A stretch of DNA of 64,000 nt from Litoribacter populi (GTDB lineage Bacteria > Bacteroidota > Bacteroidia > Cytophagales > Cyclobacteriaceae), in assembly GCF_007483685.1 (NCBI RefSeq), contig NZ_VMKN01000001.1:310001-374000 (forward strand), given 5' to 3'. The position numbers were made by a program, and so were the translations under genes. Every line of letters begins with the position of its first letter. The stretch's first letter is position 1. The notes beneath the pieces were generated by a model that was not told the origin of the DNA, ran no database searches, and worked only from the letters and a program-made list of their open reading frames with translations. Of this stretch, positions 26,130 to 36,193 are shown piece by piece.

Positions 26130-29100
26130 ATGAAAAAAGCACTTATTATTACAGGAAGTATCTTTTTTTTCATTATCCTAGTATTGATTGCCATTCCATT
26201 TTTTTTCAAAGATAAAATCCTTGCTCGCATAGATCAGGAAATTGCTGCCTCTGTTAACGCCCAGGTCTATTACGATTATGACAAGGTTAGCTTGAGTTTA
26301 CTGCGTCGTTTCCCAAACATGTCGGCGACTATTCGGGATTTTGGCATCAGAGGAAATGCCCCATTTGAGAATGACACCTTGATGCATGTCAATTCACTGC
26401 AGGTGGATATCAACTTGCGATCTGTTTTGTTCGATGATTATCCGGAACTGAGTGGAATCCATTTGTTGGGAGGCTCGATGTACGTCAAAGTTCTGGAAGA
26501 TGGCACAGCTAACTATGATATAGCTGTGGATAGCGGAGAAGCGGCTTCTGAGGAGCCTTCTGAATTCAGAATGGGTATCAATCTTATCGAAGTAAAAGGA
26601 TTGAACTTGGTGTATGATGATAGGGAATTAGATTTTTTTATGGCTCTGGCCAATGTGGATATGGAGGGTGAGGGTGACTTTACCTTGGATGTTTATGACC
26701 TTTATGCCGATGCTCGAGCTGACATTATTCGAGTGGATTATGAAGGGGTGAATTATCTTCAAAACAAGAGATTCAAAGCAGATAGCAAAATCAATGTGGA
26801 TATGGACCAGATGAGATTTGCTTTCTCAGAAGGTGATTTTACACTCAATGAGTTCAATTTTGATTTGACCGGATGGTTAGCTATGCCGACTGAAGCAATA
26901 GAAATGGATTTTGTGTTTGGAGGCAAAGATAATAGTTTTAGAAGTGTACTATCCTTGGTTCCGGGTATTTACAATGAGAACTTCCAGGGGCTTCAGACCT
27001 CAGGGACAATGGATTTTGCAGGTTATGTGAGAGGAGTTTTTGATGAGCAAAGCATGCCTTCGTTTGAAATGGCACTGAACGTTGCGGATGGGATGTTTCA
27101 ATATCCAGACCTTCCACGTCCAGTTAGTGATGTGAATATGGAAATGTTGGTGAGAAACACTACCTCAGACATGGGAAATACACAGGTCCAGATTCCGGTT
27201 TTTAGGATGAAATTTGGGGATAACCCGGTAAGTGGAAGACTGGCTGTGGATAATTTGAGGACTTATGACATGGAGGGGCAGCTGCAAGGATCACTAAATT
27301 TGGAGGAAATGACAAGTATTTTCCCAATTGAAGGGACAGAATTGAGAGGAATGCTCTCTGTAGATGCCACTGCCAAAGGGCGATATGACAGCGTTGCCAA
27401 TCGAATTCCAGCCGTCAACGCAACCATGAATTTGAGGAACGGCTATGTAAGAAATGCAGAATATCCTGCACCTATTGAAAACCTACAAGTTCATACGAGA
27501 ATTATCAACACCACAGGCAACATGGATGATATGCAGGTGGATATCAGTCAATTTGGATTTAGCCTGGAAGGAGAGACCATCAGTGGAAATATGAAGGTAA
27601 GTGATCTGAAGCAGTTAAATTGGGATGGGAGCCTGCATGGAACAGTGGACTTAGGTAAAATGCTCGCTATTTTCCCCATGGAAAATGTAATAATGGAGGG
27701 GAGAATCCGTGCTGATATTGATACCAAAGGGAGGTATGCCGATGTGGAAGCTGGCCGTTATGATAGGGTGGATACCAAAGGGGATGTGGAGATCATGAAT
27801 CTTTATTATACTGATCTAGACCTTCCCCAGGGAGTACGGATTAAAAATGCAAAAGCTGATTTTTCTCCAAATAGCATCAATTTAAGGAATTTTGATGCCA
27901 GGCTAGGGCAAAGCCCAGTGACCGCAACAGGTAGTCTCAGCAACTATATCGCCTATGCTATGAGCGAGGATCAGGTGTTGACTGGGCAATTGGACATCAA
28001 ATCCACAAAATTTGATGTGAATGAATGGATGACTGGAGGAGACGAAACTCAGGATACCACCTCCCTTTCGGTAATCGAATTGCCGAGAAATATTGATTTC
28101 ACTATGGGAATTGGGGTGGATGAAGTTTTGTATGACAACTTAGTGTTAAAAAATGCACGTGGAAGCATGGCTTTGAAGGATGGTGTACTTTCCTTGAAAG
28201 ACGTGGCTACACAAACACTAGGTGGGCAGGTGACTTTCAATGGTGTCTATGACTCAAGGGACATCAAGTCGCCTTCATTTGATATGAATTTTAATGTTAA
28301 TGCGGTAAGCATTCAGGAGGCGTTTACTTCTCTCAATACCGTACAGGCGTTTGCCCCCATTGCCCAAAATGTTAAAGGGAATTTTAATACTAATTTCGCT
28401 TTAAGTGGTGACTTGGGACCGAATATGATGCCAGTACTCTCAAGCTTGGATGGTAGCGGGTTGATCAAGATTGTTCAGGCTGCTGTTGAGGACAGTAGGT
28501 TGATCCAGGGAATTACCTCATTGACCCAGCTTAAGGATGCGAAAACGATTACTTTCAGGGATTTAGTTTTAAGTACTAGGATTGAGGATGGTCGTCTTAT
28601 GGTAAGTCCATTTAATGTTAGGCTTTGGGATTATGAGACTAGCATCGAAGGAAGTACTGGATTTGATGGGACTATTAATTACTTGCTCAACATGAAAGTA
28701 CCTGCGGGTAGTTTTGGCGGACAGGTTAATAATTTGTTGTCCACCATATCAGGTGCCGGTGCTGGAGCTACTTCCACAATCATTCCGGTATCAATCAATA
28801 TTGGAGGGTCCTATCAAAATCCACGACTTAATTTGGCGGGAGGAAATAGTATTGAAAACCTATTGACCCAAGCAGTACGCGCACGCGTAGATGCTGAAAG
28901 GGGTAAAGTTGAAGATCAGCTTCAGCAAGTACAGGCTGAGGTCGTAGAACAGTATAGAGCAAAGGAGGATAGTTTAAAGAATGAATTGAAGCAAAAAGCA
29001 GATTCGGCAAGGGATAGCGTACGGCGTGAGGCCGACCGTCAGGTAGAAGAAGCTAAAAACAAAGCTGCCAATGAAGCCAAAAATGCCTTGCGTAGAGGGC

Positions 29101-29150
29101 TGGGTGGATTTATTCCTGCTAAAAAGGATACGAGTGATAGGGCAAATTAG
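26130..29150 (+). CDS. Large AsmA-like protein
   Basis: A 1006-residue protein with one N-terminal membrane helix (about residues 4-27) and a long beta-rich periplasmic body. AsmA-type proteins form elongated bridges thought to move phospholipid between the membranes. The C-terminal region (DGRLMVSPFNVRLWDYETSIEGSTG onwards) is the AsmA_2 domain. The last 90 residues or so are rich in Glu, Lys, Gln and Arg and should form a coiled coil. It converges with murF-alr. Confidence 0.85.
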   Translation: MKKALIITGSIFFFIILVLIAIPFFFKDKILARIDQEIAASVNAQVYYDYDKVSLSLLRRFPNMSATIRDFGIRGNAPFENDTLMHVNSLQVDINLRSVLFDDYPELSGIHLLGGSMYVKVLEDGTANYDIAVDSGEAASEEPSEFRMGINLIEVKGLNLVYDDRELDFFMALANVDMEGEGDFTLDVYDLYADARADIIRVDYEGVNYLQNKRFKADSKINVDMDQMRFAFSEGDFTLNEFNFDLTGWLAMPTEAIEMDFVFGGKDNSFRSVLSLVPGIYNENFQGLQTSGTMDFAGYVRGVFDEQSMPSFEMALNVADGMFQYPDLPRPVSDVNMEMLVRNTTSDMGNTQVQIPVFRMKFGDNPVSGRLAVDNLRTYDMEGQLQGSLNLEEMTSIFPIEGTELRGMLSVDATAKGRYDSVANRIPAVNATMNLRNGYVRNAEYPAPIENLQVHTRIINTTGNMDDMQVDISQFGFSLEGETISGNMKVSDLKQLNWDGSLHGTVDLGKMLAIFPMENVIMEGRIRADIDTKGRYADVEAGRYDRVDTKGDVEIMNLYYTDLDLPQGVRIKNAKADFSPNSINLRNFDARLGQSPVTATGSLSNYIAYAMSEDQVLTGQLDIKSTKFDVNEWMTGGDETQDTTSLSVIELPRNIDFTMGIGVDEVLYDNLVLKNARGSMALKDGVLSLKDVATQTLGGQVTFNGVYDSRDIKSPSFDMNFNVNAVSIQEAFTSLNTVQAFAPIAQNVKGNFNTNFALSGDLGPNMMPVLSSLDGSGLIKIVQAAVEDSRLIQGITSLTQLKDAKTITFRDLVLSTRIEDGRLMVSPFNVRLWDYETSIEGSTGFDGTINYLLNMKVPAGSFGGQVNNLLSTISGAGAGATSTIIPVSINIGGSYQNPRLNLAGGNSIENLLTQAVRARVDAERGKVEDQLQQVQAEVVEQYRAKEDSLKNELKQKADSARDSVRREADRQVEEAKNKAANEAKNALRRGLGGFIPAKKDTSDRAN

Positions 29151-29162
29151 GAAAATCAAAAG

Positions 29163-31625
29163 TTACTCTGAGTAATATATACGCCTGACTCTACTGCTTA
29201 TGTTAGTGAGAAGTTCGTATGGAATGGTACCTATGTTGGTAGCGAGTTCCTTAAGGGAAATGCCTTCCCCATAGATGAGGGCTTGGTCGCCTTCTCTGAC
29301 GTCTAACCCTGTGATGTCTACCATGGTCATGTCCATGCAGACATTGCCTATGACGGACGCCTTTTGGCCATTAATAAGTACGTATCCTTTTCCGTTACTA
29401 AACCTTCTATCATACCCGTCTGCATACCCTATGGCTAGGGTTGCAATTTTTCCACCACTGGTCATTTGCCCTTTGCGGCTATACCCGATGGTGCTTCTTG
29501 CAGGCAAAGTTTTGATTTGAGATACGGTGGTTCTAAGTGTGCTGATAGCTTGTAAATGGGACTCATGCTTACCGGTAACCTCAACTCCATAAAGCCCAAT
29601 GCCCAATCTGACCATATCAAATTGATATTCCGGAAAATTTATAATCCCCGCCGAATTCAAAGCGTGCAATAAGGGTTGCTCAGTTAGACCGCTACACAAC
29701 TCCTCAGCCATTTTAGAAAAAGTTTCAAGCTGTAGTCTAGAAAACTCTAAAAACTGATCGTCATCAGCTCCGGCCAAATGGGTGTAAATACTAGCAACTC
29801 TTAGAAACGGGGATTTATGCAGGATTTTCTTCAATTCCGGCACTTCGTCTTCCATAAAGCCCAATCGGTGCATTCCTGTATCACAGTCTAGGTGGATATT
29901 AATAATACTTTCCATAGTTTTCATAAAAATGGTCAGCTGCTTGAGCATCTCAAAACTATAGATAACAGGCTCCAGCTGGTGGCTAAAAATCAAGGGGAAA
30001 GACTCTGGCGAAGGGTTCAGCACCATTATCGGCAGTGTGATGCCATTATTTCGAAGGTATATACCCTCATCTGTATATGCCACTGCAAGATAATCTGCTT
30101 TGACTTGTTGGAGCATATTTGCAATTTCTGCCGACCCACCTCCATAAGCGAAGGCTTTTACCATCACCATCACTTTAGTTTTGGGATGGAGTTTTCTTTT
30201 ATAATAATGGAAATTATGGGCTAGTGCATTAAGATTAATTTCCAGTGAGGTGCCGTGCACTTTTTGCTCCAAGTGCTGAATGATTCTTTCTAGCTGGAAT
30301 TTGCGTGCCCCTGTGACCAATATTAGATCCTGATGAAAATCATCGACGGAAAAATTTTCAAGAAAACCTGAGGTGTTTTGAAAAAAGCTGCAATTCAAAC
30401 TTTTGAAGCTCTTTAAATGAGTTATTTGCTCTCCAATAGCATAGATCCTGTCAATTTTATGCTGCTGCATCAAGCCGGCCGCAACCTCATAGGTTTCTTT
30501 CTGATTTGTCTGAAGGAAATCAGATATGATTAGCACTTTGCGACGTTTTGGACGCTGGAGTTGCATATACTCCAATGACACTTTCAAACCCTCAAGATCG
30601 TTGCTGTAGGTGTCGTCAATCAGTATACAGTCATTTACGCCTTGTTTGATGGACATTCTCATATCCAAAGGCCGTAGGTTGCTCAGACCTTTTTGTATCT
30701 CAGAAGGAGACATGCCAAGAGTCAAAGCAGTGGTGATCACATGGCGAAGGTTCTCCAAGCTTGCTTGGTCGCTGAAATTGCATGTGAAGGTAAACATCTG
30801 CAGATTGGGCTGCAGTAAAATAATCTTGGTTTGCTCCTCTGTTATCTTTACACTTAAGCAATAGTCCACTCCCACATTGTCGGACCAAGAAACTAAGTTG
30901 CCATCCGGAAAATTTCCCTCAAGATATTGGGCAACTTCAGCTTGTTCTTTCCTATAGATAATAAAGTCAGCATTGGCAGCCAGTTTTGCTTTTTCCTTTA
31001 ACTTTTGAAACCTGCTTTCGAATCCCTCTGCATGGGCGGATCCTAGGTTTGTGAATATTACTAAATTGGGTTTAATAATGGACTCCAAGTTATCCATCTC
31101 ATCCGGTCTGGAGATGCCTGCCTCTAAAATGGCCAGTTTATGGCCGGCTTGTAGACCCATCATGGAAAGCGGAACTCCTACCTGACTGTTGAAACTTTTT
31201 GGACTTTTGTAATGGTAATACTTTTCACCTAAAATTTGGCTAAGCCATTCCTTGACGATTGTCTTGCCATTGGACCCAGTAAGTGATATGACCTGACCTT
31301 TAAAATGCCTTCTTTGGTAGGAGGCAATGTGTTGGAGAGCACGCAGGCTTGATTTCACCTTTATGATTGTTGCGTTTTTTAAAATTGAGAAATCTGGCAG
31401 TTCCTCCTGAACCAAAAACATCCGTACTCCTTTCTTGTATGCTTCCTCTAAATAATACACACCATTGTGGTGGGGGCCAGAAAGGGCTATGAAAAGTGAA
31501 TTTGTGGCGGTAGTGATTTTCCTGGTATCGGTGATAATGTTTTCGATATCGAACGTGTCACCTTGTAGAATCACTCTACCTTCCACAGTTGAAAGCAATA
31601 CAGGCAGCGTCAGTGGCTTAATCAT
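29163..31625 (-). CDS. murF-alr: Bifunctional MurF ligase / alanine racemase
   Basis: An 820-residue fusion typical of Bacteroidota. The N-terminal MurF part (about residues 1-450) adds D-Ala-D-Ala to the UDP-MurNAc-tripeptide; it has the P-loop SLTGSNGKT and DDTYSNDLEG. The C-terminal part (about 455-820) is PLP-dependent alanine racemase with the lysine in VMVMVKAFAYGGG and the catalytic tyrosine in IGYSRKGQ, supplying D-alanine for the same step. It starts two bases after the CsaA-like gene. Confidence 0.95.
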   Translation of the reverse strand: MIKPLTLPVLLSTVEGRVILQGDTFDIENIITDTRKITTATNSLFIALSGPHHNGVYYLEEAYKKGVRMFLVQEELPDFSILKNATIIKVKSSLRALQHIASYQRRHFKGQVISLTGSNGKTIVKEWLSQILGEKYYHYKSPKSFNSQVGVPLSMMGLQAGHKLAILEAGISRPDEMDNLESIIKPNLVIFTNLGSAHAEGFESRFQKLKEKAKLAANADFIIYRKEQAEVAQYLEGNFPDGNLVSWSDNVGVDYCLSVKITEEQTKIILLQPNLQMFTFTCNFSDQASLENLRHVITTALTLGMSPSEIQKGLSNLRPLDMRMSIKQGVNDCILIDDTYSNDLEGLKVSLEYMQLQRPKRRKVLIISDFLQTNQKETYEVAAGLMQQHKIDRIYAIGEQITHLKSFKSLNCSFFQNTSGFLENFSVDDFHQDLILVTGARKFQLERIIQHLEQKVHGTSLEINLNALAHNFHYYKRKLHPKTKVMVMVKAFAYGGGSAEIANMLQQVKADYLAVAYTDEGIYLRNNGITLPIMVLNPSPESFPLIFSHQLEPVIYSFEMLKQLTIFMKTMESIINIHLDCDTGMHRLGFMEDEVPELKKILHKSPFLRVASIYTHLAGADDDQFLEFSRLQLETFSKMAEELCSGLTEQPLLHALNSAGIINFPEYQFDMVRLGIGLYGVEVTGKHESHLQAISTLRTTVSQIKTLPARSTIGYSRKGQMTSGGKIATLAIGYADGYDRRFSNGKGYVLINGQKASVIGNVCMDMTMVDITGLDVREGDQALIYGEGISLKELATNIGTIPYELLTNISSRVRRIYYSE

Positions 31626-31627
31626 AT

Positions 31628-31966
31628 TTAATGTAGTTTGGATCCATTAGGCACCCTCTGATCAGCAGATGCCAGGACAATTGCTCCGTTTTCGTCACTG
31701 AATCCAGTAACCAAAACTTCTGACATAAAGTTAGCAATTTGCCTTGGTTTGAAATTGCAAACACAGATTACTTGTCGACCTTTTAGTTGCTCTAGGGAAT
31801 ATCGGGTGGTGATCTGAGCGGATGAATGTTTGATGCCGATAGGGCCAAGATCAATTTTGAGTTTGTAGGCTGGTTTTTTCGCTTCAGGAAATTCGGAAAC
31901 CTCGATTATGGTCCCAATTCGAAGCTCAACCTTTTGGAAATCAATAAAGTCAATCGTTTGCATCAT
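31628..31966 (-). CDS. CsaA-like tRNA-binding protein
   Basis: A 112-residue protein with an OB-fold of the tRNA_bind family: [30 protein letters not shown] and the [24 protein letters not shown] region match CsaA/YgjH. In Bacillus CsaA is a dimer with chaperone and tRNA-binding activity. It heads a two-gene operon with murF-alr. Confidence 0.88.
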   Translation of the reverse strand: MMQTIDFIDFQKVELRIGTIIEVSEFPEAKKPAYKLKIDLGPIGIKHSSAQITTRYSLEQLKGRQVICVCNFKPRQIANFMSEVLVTGFSDENGAIVLASADQRVPNGSKLH

Positions 31967-31987
31967 ATCTTATATTTTGTATATTTG
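31957..31987 (+). promoter_or_regulatory. Strong Bacteroidota-type promoter
   Basis: TTTG (31957-31960), then 19 bases, then TATATTTG (31980-31987). This is the best match to the -33/-7 consensus in the window. It reads toward the small exported protein gene at 32040 and overlaps the 5' end of the divergent CsaA-like gene. Confidence 0.7.
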
Positions 31988-32039
31988 GAAACTTTCATTG
32001 CTATGTTGGCGTTGGAAATATATAGAATTCAGAACAAAA

Positions 32040-32396
32040 ATGGTTGTACAGAATAATATTTCGAATATTTGGCAAAAGGTTTTTACAATGAGTGCATTGC
32101 TATGTACTGCCCTAGCTGTAACATCAATGGCTCAGAGTCATGAAGGAGAACGTAATATGCCAGAGCCACGCGTAGAAGAAAATTTTGGAATGGAGAGTCC
32201 GGAAGCATTCGAATATACTGCTCCACGTGCTACAGAAAAACCTGCCACAGTTAAAGAAAAGCCAGCAACTACCTCAAGCAAGCAAGGTAATATCTATCGA
32301 CAAGGTGGAGAAAAAGATATGAGAAAGGATAATGTTTCTACGCTTTCTTTTAACTTATTCCTCTACATAGTAGATAAATTCAAAGAAGATAATTAG
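32040..32396 (+). CDS. Small exported protein, unknown
   Basis: A 118-residue protein starting with a signal peptide (residues about 1-32, ending TSMAQS). The mature part is polar, rich in Pro, Glu, Lys and Thr, and looks disordered, then ends in a short helix NLFLYIVDKFKEDN. I recognise no family. The frame is open from 31908, but ATG 32040 gives the signal peptide and lies about 50 bases after a strong promoter. A terminator follows directly. Its level is probably high. Confidence 0.65.
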   Translation: MVVQNNISNIWQKVFTMSALLCTALAVTSMAQSHEGERNMPEPRVEENFGMESPEAFEYTAPRATEKPATVKEKPATTSSKQGNIYRQGGEKDMRKDNVSTLSFNLFLYIVDKFKEDN

Positions 32397-32416
32397 TAAA
32401 GCACTATATTAAGCAT

Positions 32417-32447
32417 AAAAAAAGGAGATTTAAAATCTCCTTTTTTT
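32417..32447. terminator. Bidirectional terminator
   Basis: The GGAGATTT/AAATCTCC stem (32424-32440) is flanked by an A tract and a T tract, serving the small exported protein gene and the convergent HisA-like gene. Confidence 0.88.
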
Positions 32448-33189
32448 ATTTCTCTACTTTTTCTGCCATAAACTTGTCAATATCAGCCAAACTGATTTTC
32501 TCTTCATAGAAGGCTCTCCCAAACACCACACCTTTAAGGTTCATATCTCTAAGTTTTCTAAAATCATCTACATTTCTAACTCCCCCACTAGCAATTAGGC
32601 TCAAGTCAGGGAACTTAGTTTGAATCTCAGAATAAAGCTGCAAGTTTGGTCCTTCCATTACACCATCTCTTGTGATGTCAGAGCACTTCAAGTACTTCAG
32701 TCCTCGGTCATAGAAATATTGGATATGGTCAAAAAGATCAATTTCAGTTTTTTTCAGCCAACCGCGTATTTTGATCTTGTGATCTACTGGATTGGTATCA
32801 GCTGCAAGGTTAATTTTCTCACGTCCATAAGAAACCATCCATTGGGTAAATTTATCAGGATCTTTTACTGCAATTGAAGCGGCAGTAAGGGTAAGGGCAC
32901 CATGTTCAAACACCTTTATCACATCTCCATCCGTAGAGATACCCCCCGTAAAGTCAATCTTTAGGTTAGTATACCCTGCAATTGTTTCAAGGATATGGTA
33001 GTTCTTAGGTTCCCCTCGTCTTGCGCCATCAAGGTCAACTAAGTGCAGTCGCTCGATACCATGATCTTCGAATGCCTGCGCTATTTCCAATGGATTATTG
33101 GAAATTACTTCCTGCGTGGCAAAATCCCCTCTCTTCAAGCGGACACACTTGCCGTTTATGAGCCATATAGATGGAATTATTTCAAACAT
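32446..33189 (-). CDS. HisA-like protein lacking the first catalytic aspartate
   Basis: A 247-residue TIM barrel closely resembling phosphoribosyl-formimino isomerase HisA: HLVDLDGARRG, IDFTGGISTDGDV, CSDITRDGVMEGP and ASGGVRNVDDFRKL are all kept, including both phosphate-binding ends. However, the N-terminal motif reads IPSIWLINGKCVRL, where HisA enzymes have IPAIDLxxGKxVRL. The first catalytic Asp (Asp8 in Thermotoga) is therefore Trp. The second catalytic aspartate, in LAADTNPVD, is kept. No other his gene is nearby. It is probably a paralogue with a changed reaction or a binding role. ATG 33189 is chosen because it gives the family start. Confidence 0.85.
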   Translation of the reverse strand: MFEIIPSIWLINGKCVRLKRGDFATQEVISNNPLEIAQAFEDHGIERLHLVDLDGARRGEPKNYHILETIAGYTNLKIDFTGGISTDGDVIKVFEHGALTLTAASIAVKDPDKFTQWMVSYGREKINLAADTNPVDHKIKIRGWLKKTEIDLFDHIQYFYDRGLKYLKCSDITRDGVMEGPNLQLYSEIQTKFPDLSLIASGGVRNVDDFRKLRDMNLKGVVFGRAFYEEKISLADIDKFMAEKVEK

Positions 33190-33485
33190 AATTAAGAATT
33201 TACAAGGTGATAAAATGGGGTATAATAGGTTGATCGAAAACAATACTGTTCGACTCGAAAGGGCACTATTTTCCTATTACAGTATTCTAAATATAATACA
33301 AAAGAAACAAATTCAATAATTTTAACAACAAAAGTTTAGGGATTTTTCGGATTCGGCAATGAAATGAGAGTAAAACATGCTCAATGTCATGTTTTTATAG
33401 TTTAAAATAGAAAGAATGGAAATCGGAAATTTACATCAATGGCAATTTTTTCAAAAAAATAGGTAGGGAAGCCAAATTAGTGGTT
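33190..33485. other. AT-rich intergenic region
   Basis: Nearly 300 bases between the iron transporter operon end and the HisA-like gene start, both on the minus strand. No gene, strong hairpin or TAnnTTTG element could be picked out with confidence. Confidence 0.4.
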
Positions 33486-34523
33486 TTAAAAGGCAGGCTC
33501 TACCTCAAAATAGTCTAAACTGAAGCCAACTTGGGCTAAATCGCTCAGGTCCAGATGAGGTTGGGTTTTGATGCTTACTCGTTTGCCGTCTTCGTCAGCC
33601 AACTTGACTATTTGATGATCACCATAATAGGACACCTTGAAAAGAAATCCGCTCAGTACTCGGTCCACTTCTCGATATAAGGTGGCATGTTCAGGCCGGA
33701 AAAGTATTCTTACCCTTTCAGTGTATTGCTTGGAACGTTCGTCAGAAATGAATCCAAAAGGTGTGTAAAAACCATCTACTGTGGGTGTCGCCAAGATCTC
33801 ATTTCTTTTGCCAAAGAAGTTAGCGACATAAGGATTCACTGGCTTTTCGTAGAGATTTCGGGGTGTGTCGATTTGTTGCAATCGTCCTTTGTGTAGGATG
33901 ACTATTCTGTCGGCAGTGGAGAGGGCATCTCGTGTGTCGTGTGTTACAAATATGGCCGTAACTCCGGTTTTTTTGATTATTTGGCGTATTTCCTCCCTTA
34001 CCTGATCTTTTAGCATTGCATCTAAATTACTGAATGGTTCATCCATCAGTAATATAGAAGGTTGTGGGGCTATAGCTCTGGCCAATGCTACCCGTTGTTG
34101 TTGACCTCCAGAAAGTTGATGAGGGTATTTACTGAAATTCTCCGAAAGACCAACCAGTTTTAGGGTGTCTTCGGCTATCTTGTCAGGATGAGGCCCAGAT
34201 TTGGGAAGACCGAACTTGACGTTCTCAATTATTGTGAGGTGGGGGAAAAGGGCGTAGTCTTGAAAAACCATACCTACTTTCCGCTGGTTTGATGGCACAG
34301 ACTTTCTACCCTCGACGATTTTATTGCCTGAAAGATAAATAATCCCATTATCAGGATGCTCCAGGCCGGCTACTAATCTTAAAAGGGTAGTTTTACCGGA
34401 ACCGCTCTCCCCGACAAGGGCGAGGATTTCGCCAGAGGTTACCTGGAAGGATACATCTTTGACCGCAAAATTGTCGGCCTGGCTATATTTTTTATCTACA
34501 GATTGTAGTTCTAATATCGTCAT
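33486..34523 (-). CDS. fbpC: Ferric-iron-type ABC transporter ATPase
   Basis: A 345-residue ATP-binding subunit: Walker A GESGSGKTT, signature LSGGQQQR, Walker B ILLMDEP, and a C-terminal TOBE-like domain (from about residue 240) as in FbpC/PotA. It energises uptake of iron by the permease encoded just upstream, nine bases away. It is the last gene of a three-gene operon. Confidence 0.9.
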   Translation of the reverse strand: MTILELQSVDKKYSQADNFAVKDVSFQVTSGEILALVGESGSGKTTLLRLVAGLEHPDNGIIYLSGNKIVEGRKSVPSNQRKVGMVFQDYALFPHLTIIENVKFGLPKSGPHPDKIAEDTLKLVGLSENFSKYPHQLSGGQQQRVALARAIAPQPSILLMDEPFSNLDAMLKDQVREEIRQIIKKTGVTAIFVTHDTRDALSTADRIVILHKGRLQQIDTPRNLYEKPVNPYVANFFGKRNEILATPTVDGFYTPFGFISDERSKQYTERVRILFRPEHATLYREVDRVLSGFLFKVSYYGDHQIVKLADEDGKRVSIKTQPHLDLSDLAQVGFSLDYFEVEPAF

Positions 34524-34531
34524 TTTTTATC

Positions 34532-36166
34532 CTAAGCTTCTTTTCTTCTGATCATCCGGTTCAGAAATATAATCGGGATAATACCGGTTAAAATAATAAT
34601 CAGGGCAGCATTTGCCGATTCTGCTATCATTTCGTTGGTGGCCATGTCAAAAGCCTTAGTGGCCAATGTGTGATAGTTGAATGGGCGAAGGATCAAAGTT
34701 AAGGGTAATTCTTTTAAAACATCCACAAAGACAAGCAATATCCCACTGAAGAGGCTGGGCTTGATTAGGGGCAAGTCAATTTTCCATAGGGTCTTGGTGG
34801 AACCTTTGCCCAAAAGCCGGCTGGCTTCGTTGATGTGTATTCCTATCTTTTGGAAACCAGAGTCTATGGGATTATAGCCTACCGCCATGAAACGGACTAT
34901 ATAAGCGAAGACCAATCCAAAAAGGGTTCTGGAAAGGAGTAGTCTAATGTTTCCAGGAGAAATAATCCCAGTTACCCATTTGTCAAAACCCAAAAGTGGC
35001 ACCATAATGCCCACAGCGATCACTGCTCCCGGGATGGCATAGCCCAAAGTGGCTATTTTGGTCACATTTTTCATCCACTTGAAAGGGCTAAGTCGCAAGG
35101 CGTATAACAAGACGATAGACAGTATTACTACGCCTACACCGGTGCCTGCAGCTAGACTGAAGCTTCTAAAAATCAAAAGGAAAAAATCATAATTAATGAC
35201 TTTTTCATAAGTTAAAATCACCCAATAGATGATCTGGATCAATGGAATAAGAAAACTTATAAGGAAAAGCACTGTGCAAAAAGTGGTAAATACGGCTTTT
35301 TTCTGCCAGTTGATGTGCACCCTTTCCAAAGGTTTGGTCAGGGAGTTTGCATTTCCAAATTGGCGGTTGCCGCGTTGTAGGCTTTCCAAATATAGGATGG
35401 TGAAGACAAACAGCATTAAAATGGCTGAAAGGTATATGGCTGTGGTGGCATCTCCCATCGAAAACCATGCTCTGAAAATGCCCGTGGTAAAAGTGTTGAC
35501 CCCAAAATATTTGACAGTACCATAATCATTGAGCACCTCCATGGAGGCCAAGGCTATGCCTCCCACTATTGCAGGTCTAGCTAATGGTAAGGCTACTTTC
35601 TGAAAGGTTCTCCACCTACTACTTCCCAAAAGGGCTGAGGCTTCCTGCAAAGTTTTGGACTGTTGGAGAAAGGAGGACCTGCTAATTACAAATACATATG
35701 GAAAGAGTGTGATTGACAATATGAAAATTGCCCCAGGCAGATTCATTATATCCAACAGGCTGCCGGTTACCTGGATATCTAGGGTATTTCTCAGAAACGA
35801 CTGAATTGGCCCGGCATAATCCAACATGCCTGTATAGGTATAAGCCATAATATAGCCAGGGAAGCCTAATGGCAAAATTAGAAGCCATTCGAAATATCTT
35901 CGGCCTGGAAAATCATAATTGGAAACGAGCCAGGCAGTGGTTACTCCTATCAGAAAAGTGAAAAAAGCCACCCCAAATAAAAGGAGGATGGTGTCTAGGA
36001 AGTAGCCTGCTAGTAAGTTCTCGGACAGATGCTTCCAGCTGTTTCCGGGGGGCTCAAAAATTTTGAAGAAAATCGTAAACACAGGCACTGCGATCACAAT
36101 CAATATGATGACCGCAGCCCCTGACCATTTATTCCACCAATAATAGTTTTGTTTGGTTATATCCAA
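34532..36166 (-). CDS. fbpB: Ferric-iron-type ABC transporter permease
   Basis: A 544-residue inner-membrane protein with about twelve hydrophobic segments, made of two halves each carrying a binding-protein-dependent transport motif (EASALLGSSRWRTFQKVALPLARPA in the first, EASRLLGKGSTKTLWKIDLPLIKPS in the second). This duplicated layout is that of FbpB/HitB. It lies between the binding-protein gene and the ATPase gene. Confidence 0.9.
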   Translation of the reverse strand: MDITKQNYYWWNKWSGAAVIILIVIAVPVFTIFFKIFEPPGNSWKHLSENLLAGYFLDTILLLFGVAFFTFLIGVTTAWLVSNYDFPGRRYFEWLLILPLGFPGYIMAYTYTGMLDYAGPIQSFLRNTLDIQVTGSLLDIMNLPGAIFILSITLFPYVFVISRSSFLQQSKTLQEASALLGSSRWRTFQKVALPLARPAIVGGIALASMEVLNDYGTVKYFGVNTFTTGIFRAWFSMGDATTAIYLSAILMLFVFTILYLESLQRGNRQFGNANSLTKPLERVHINWQKKAVFTTFCTVLFLISFLIPLIQIIYWVILTYEKVINYDFFLLIFRSFSLAAGTGVGVVILSIVLLYALRLSPFKWMKNVTKIATLGYAIPGAVIAVGIMVPLLGFDKWVTGIISPGNIRLLLSRTLFGLVFAYIVRFMAVGYNPIDSGFQKIGIHINEASRLLGKGSTKTLWKIDLPLIKPSLFSGILLVFVDVLKELPLTLILRPFNYHTLATKAFDMATNEMIAESANAALIIILTGIIPIIFLNRMIRRKEA

Positions 36167-36193
36167 GACTACTATAAACTTTCAGATTGATAA

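Noticed and set aside
32446-33189. Genuine hisA of the histidine pathway
   Set aside because: The first catalytic aspartate is tryptophan and no other his gene is nearby.
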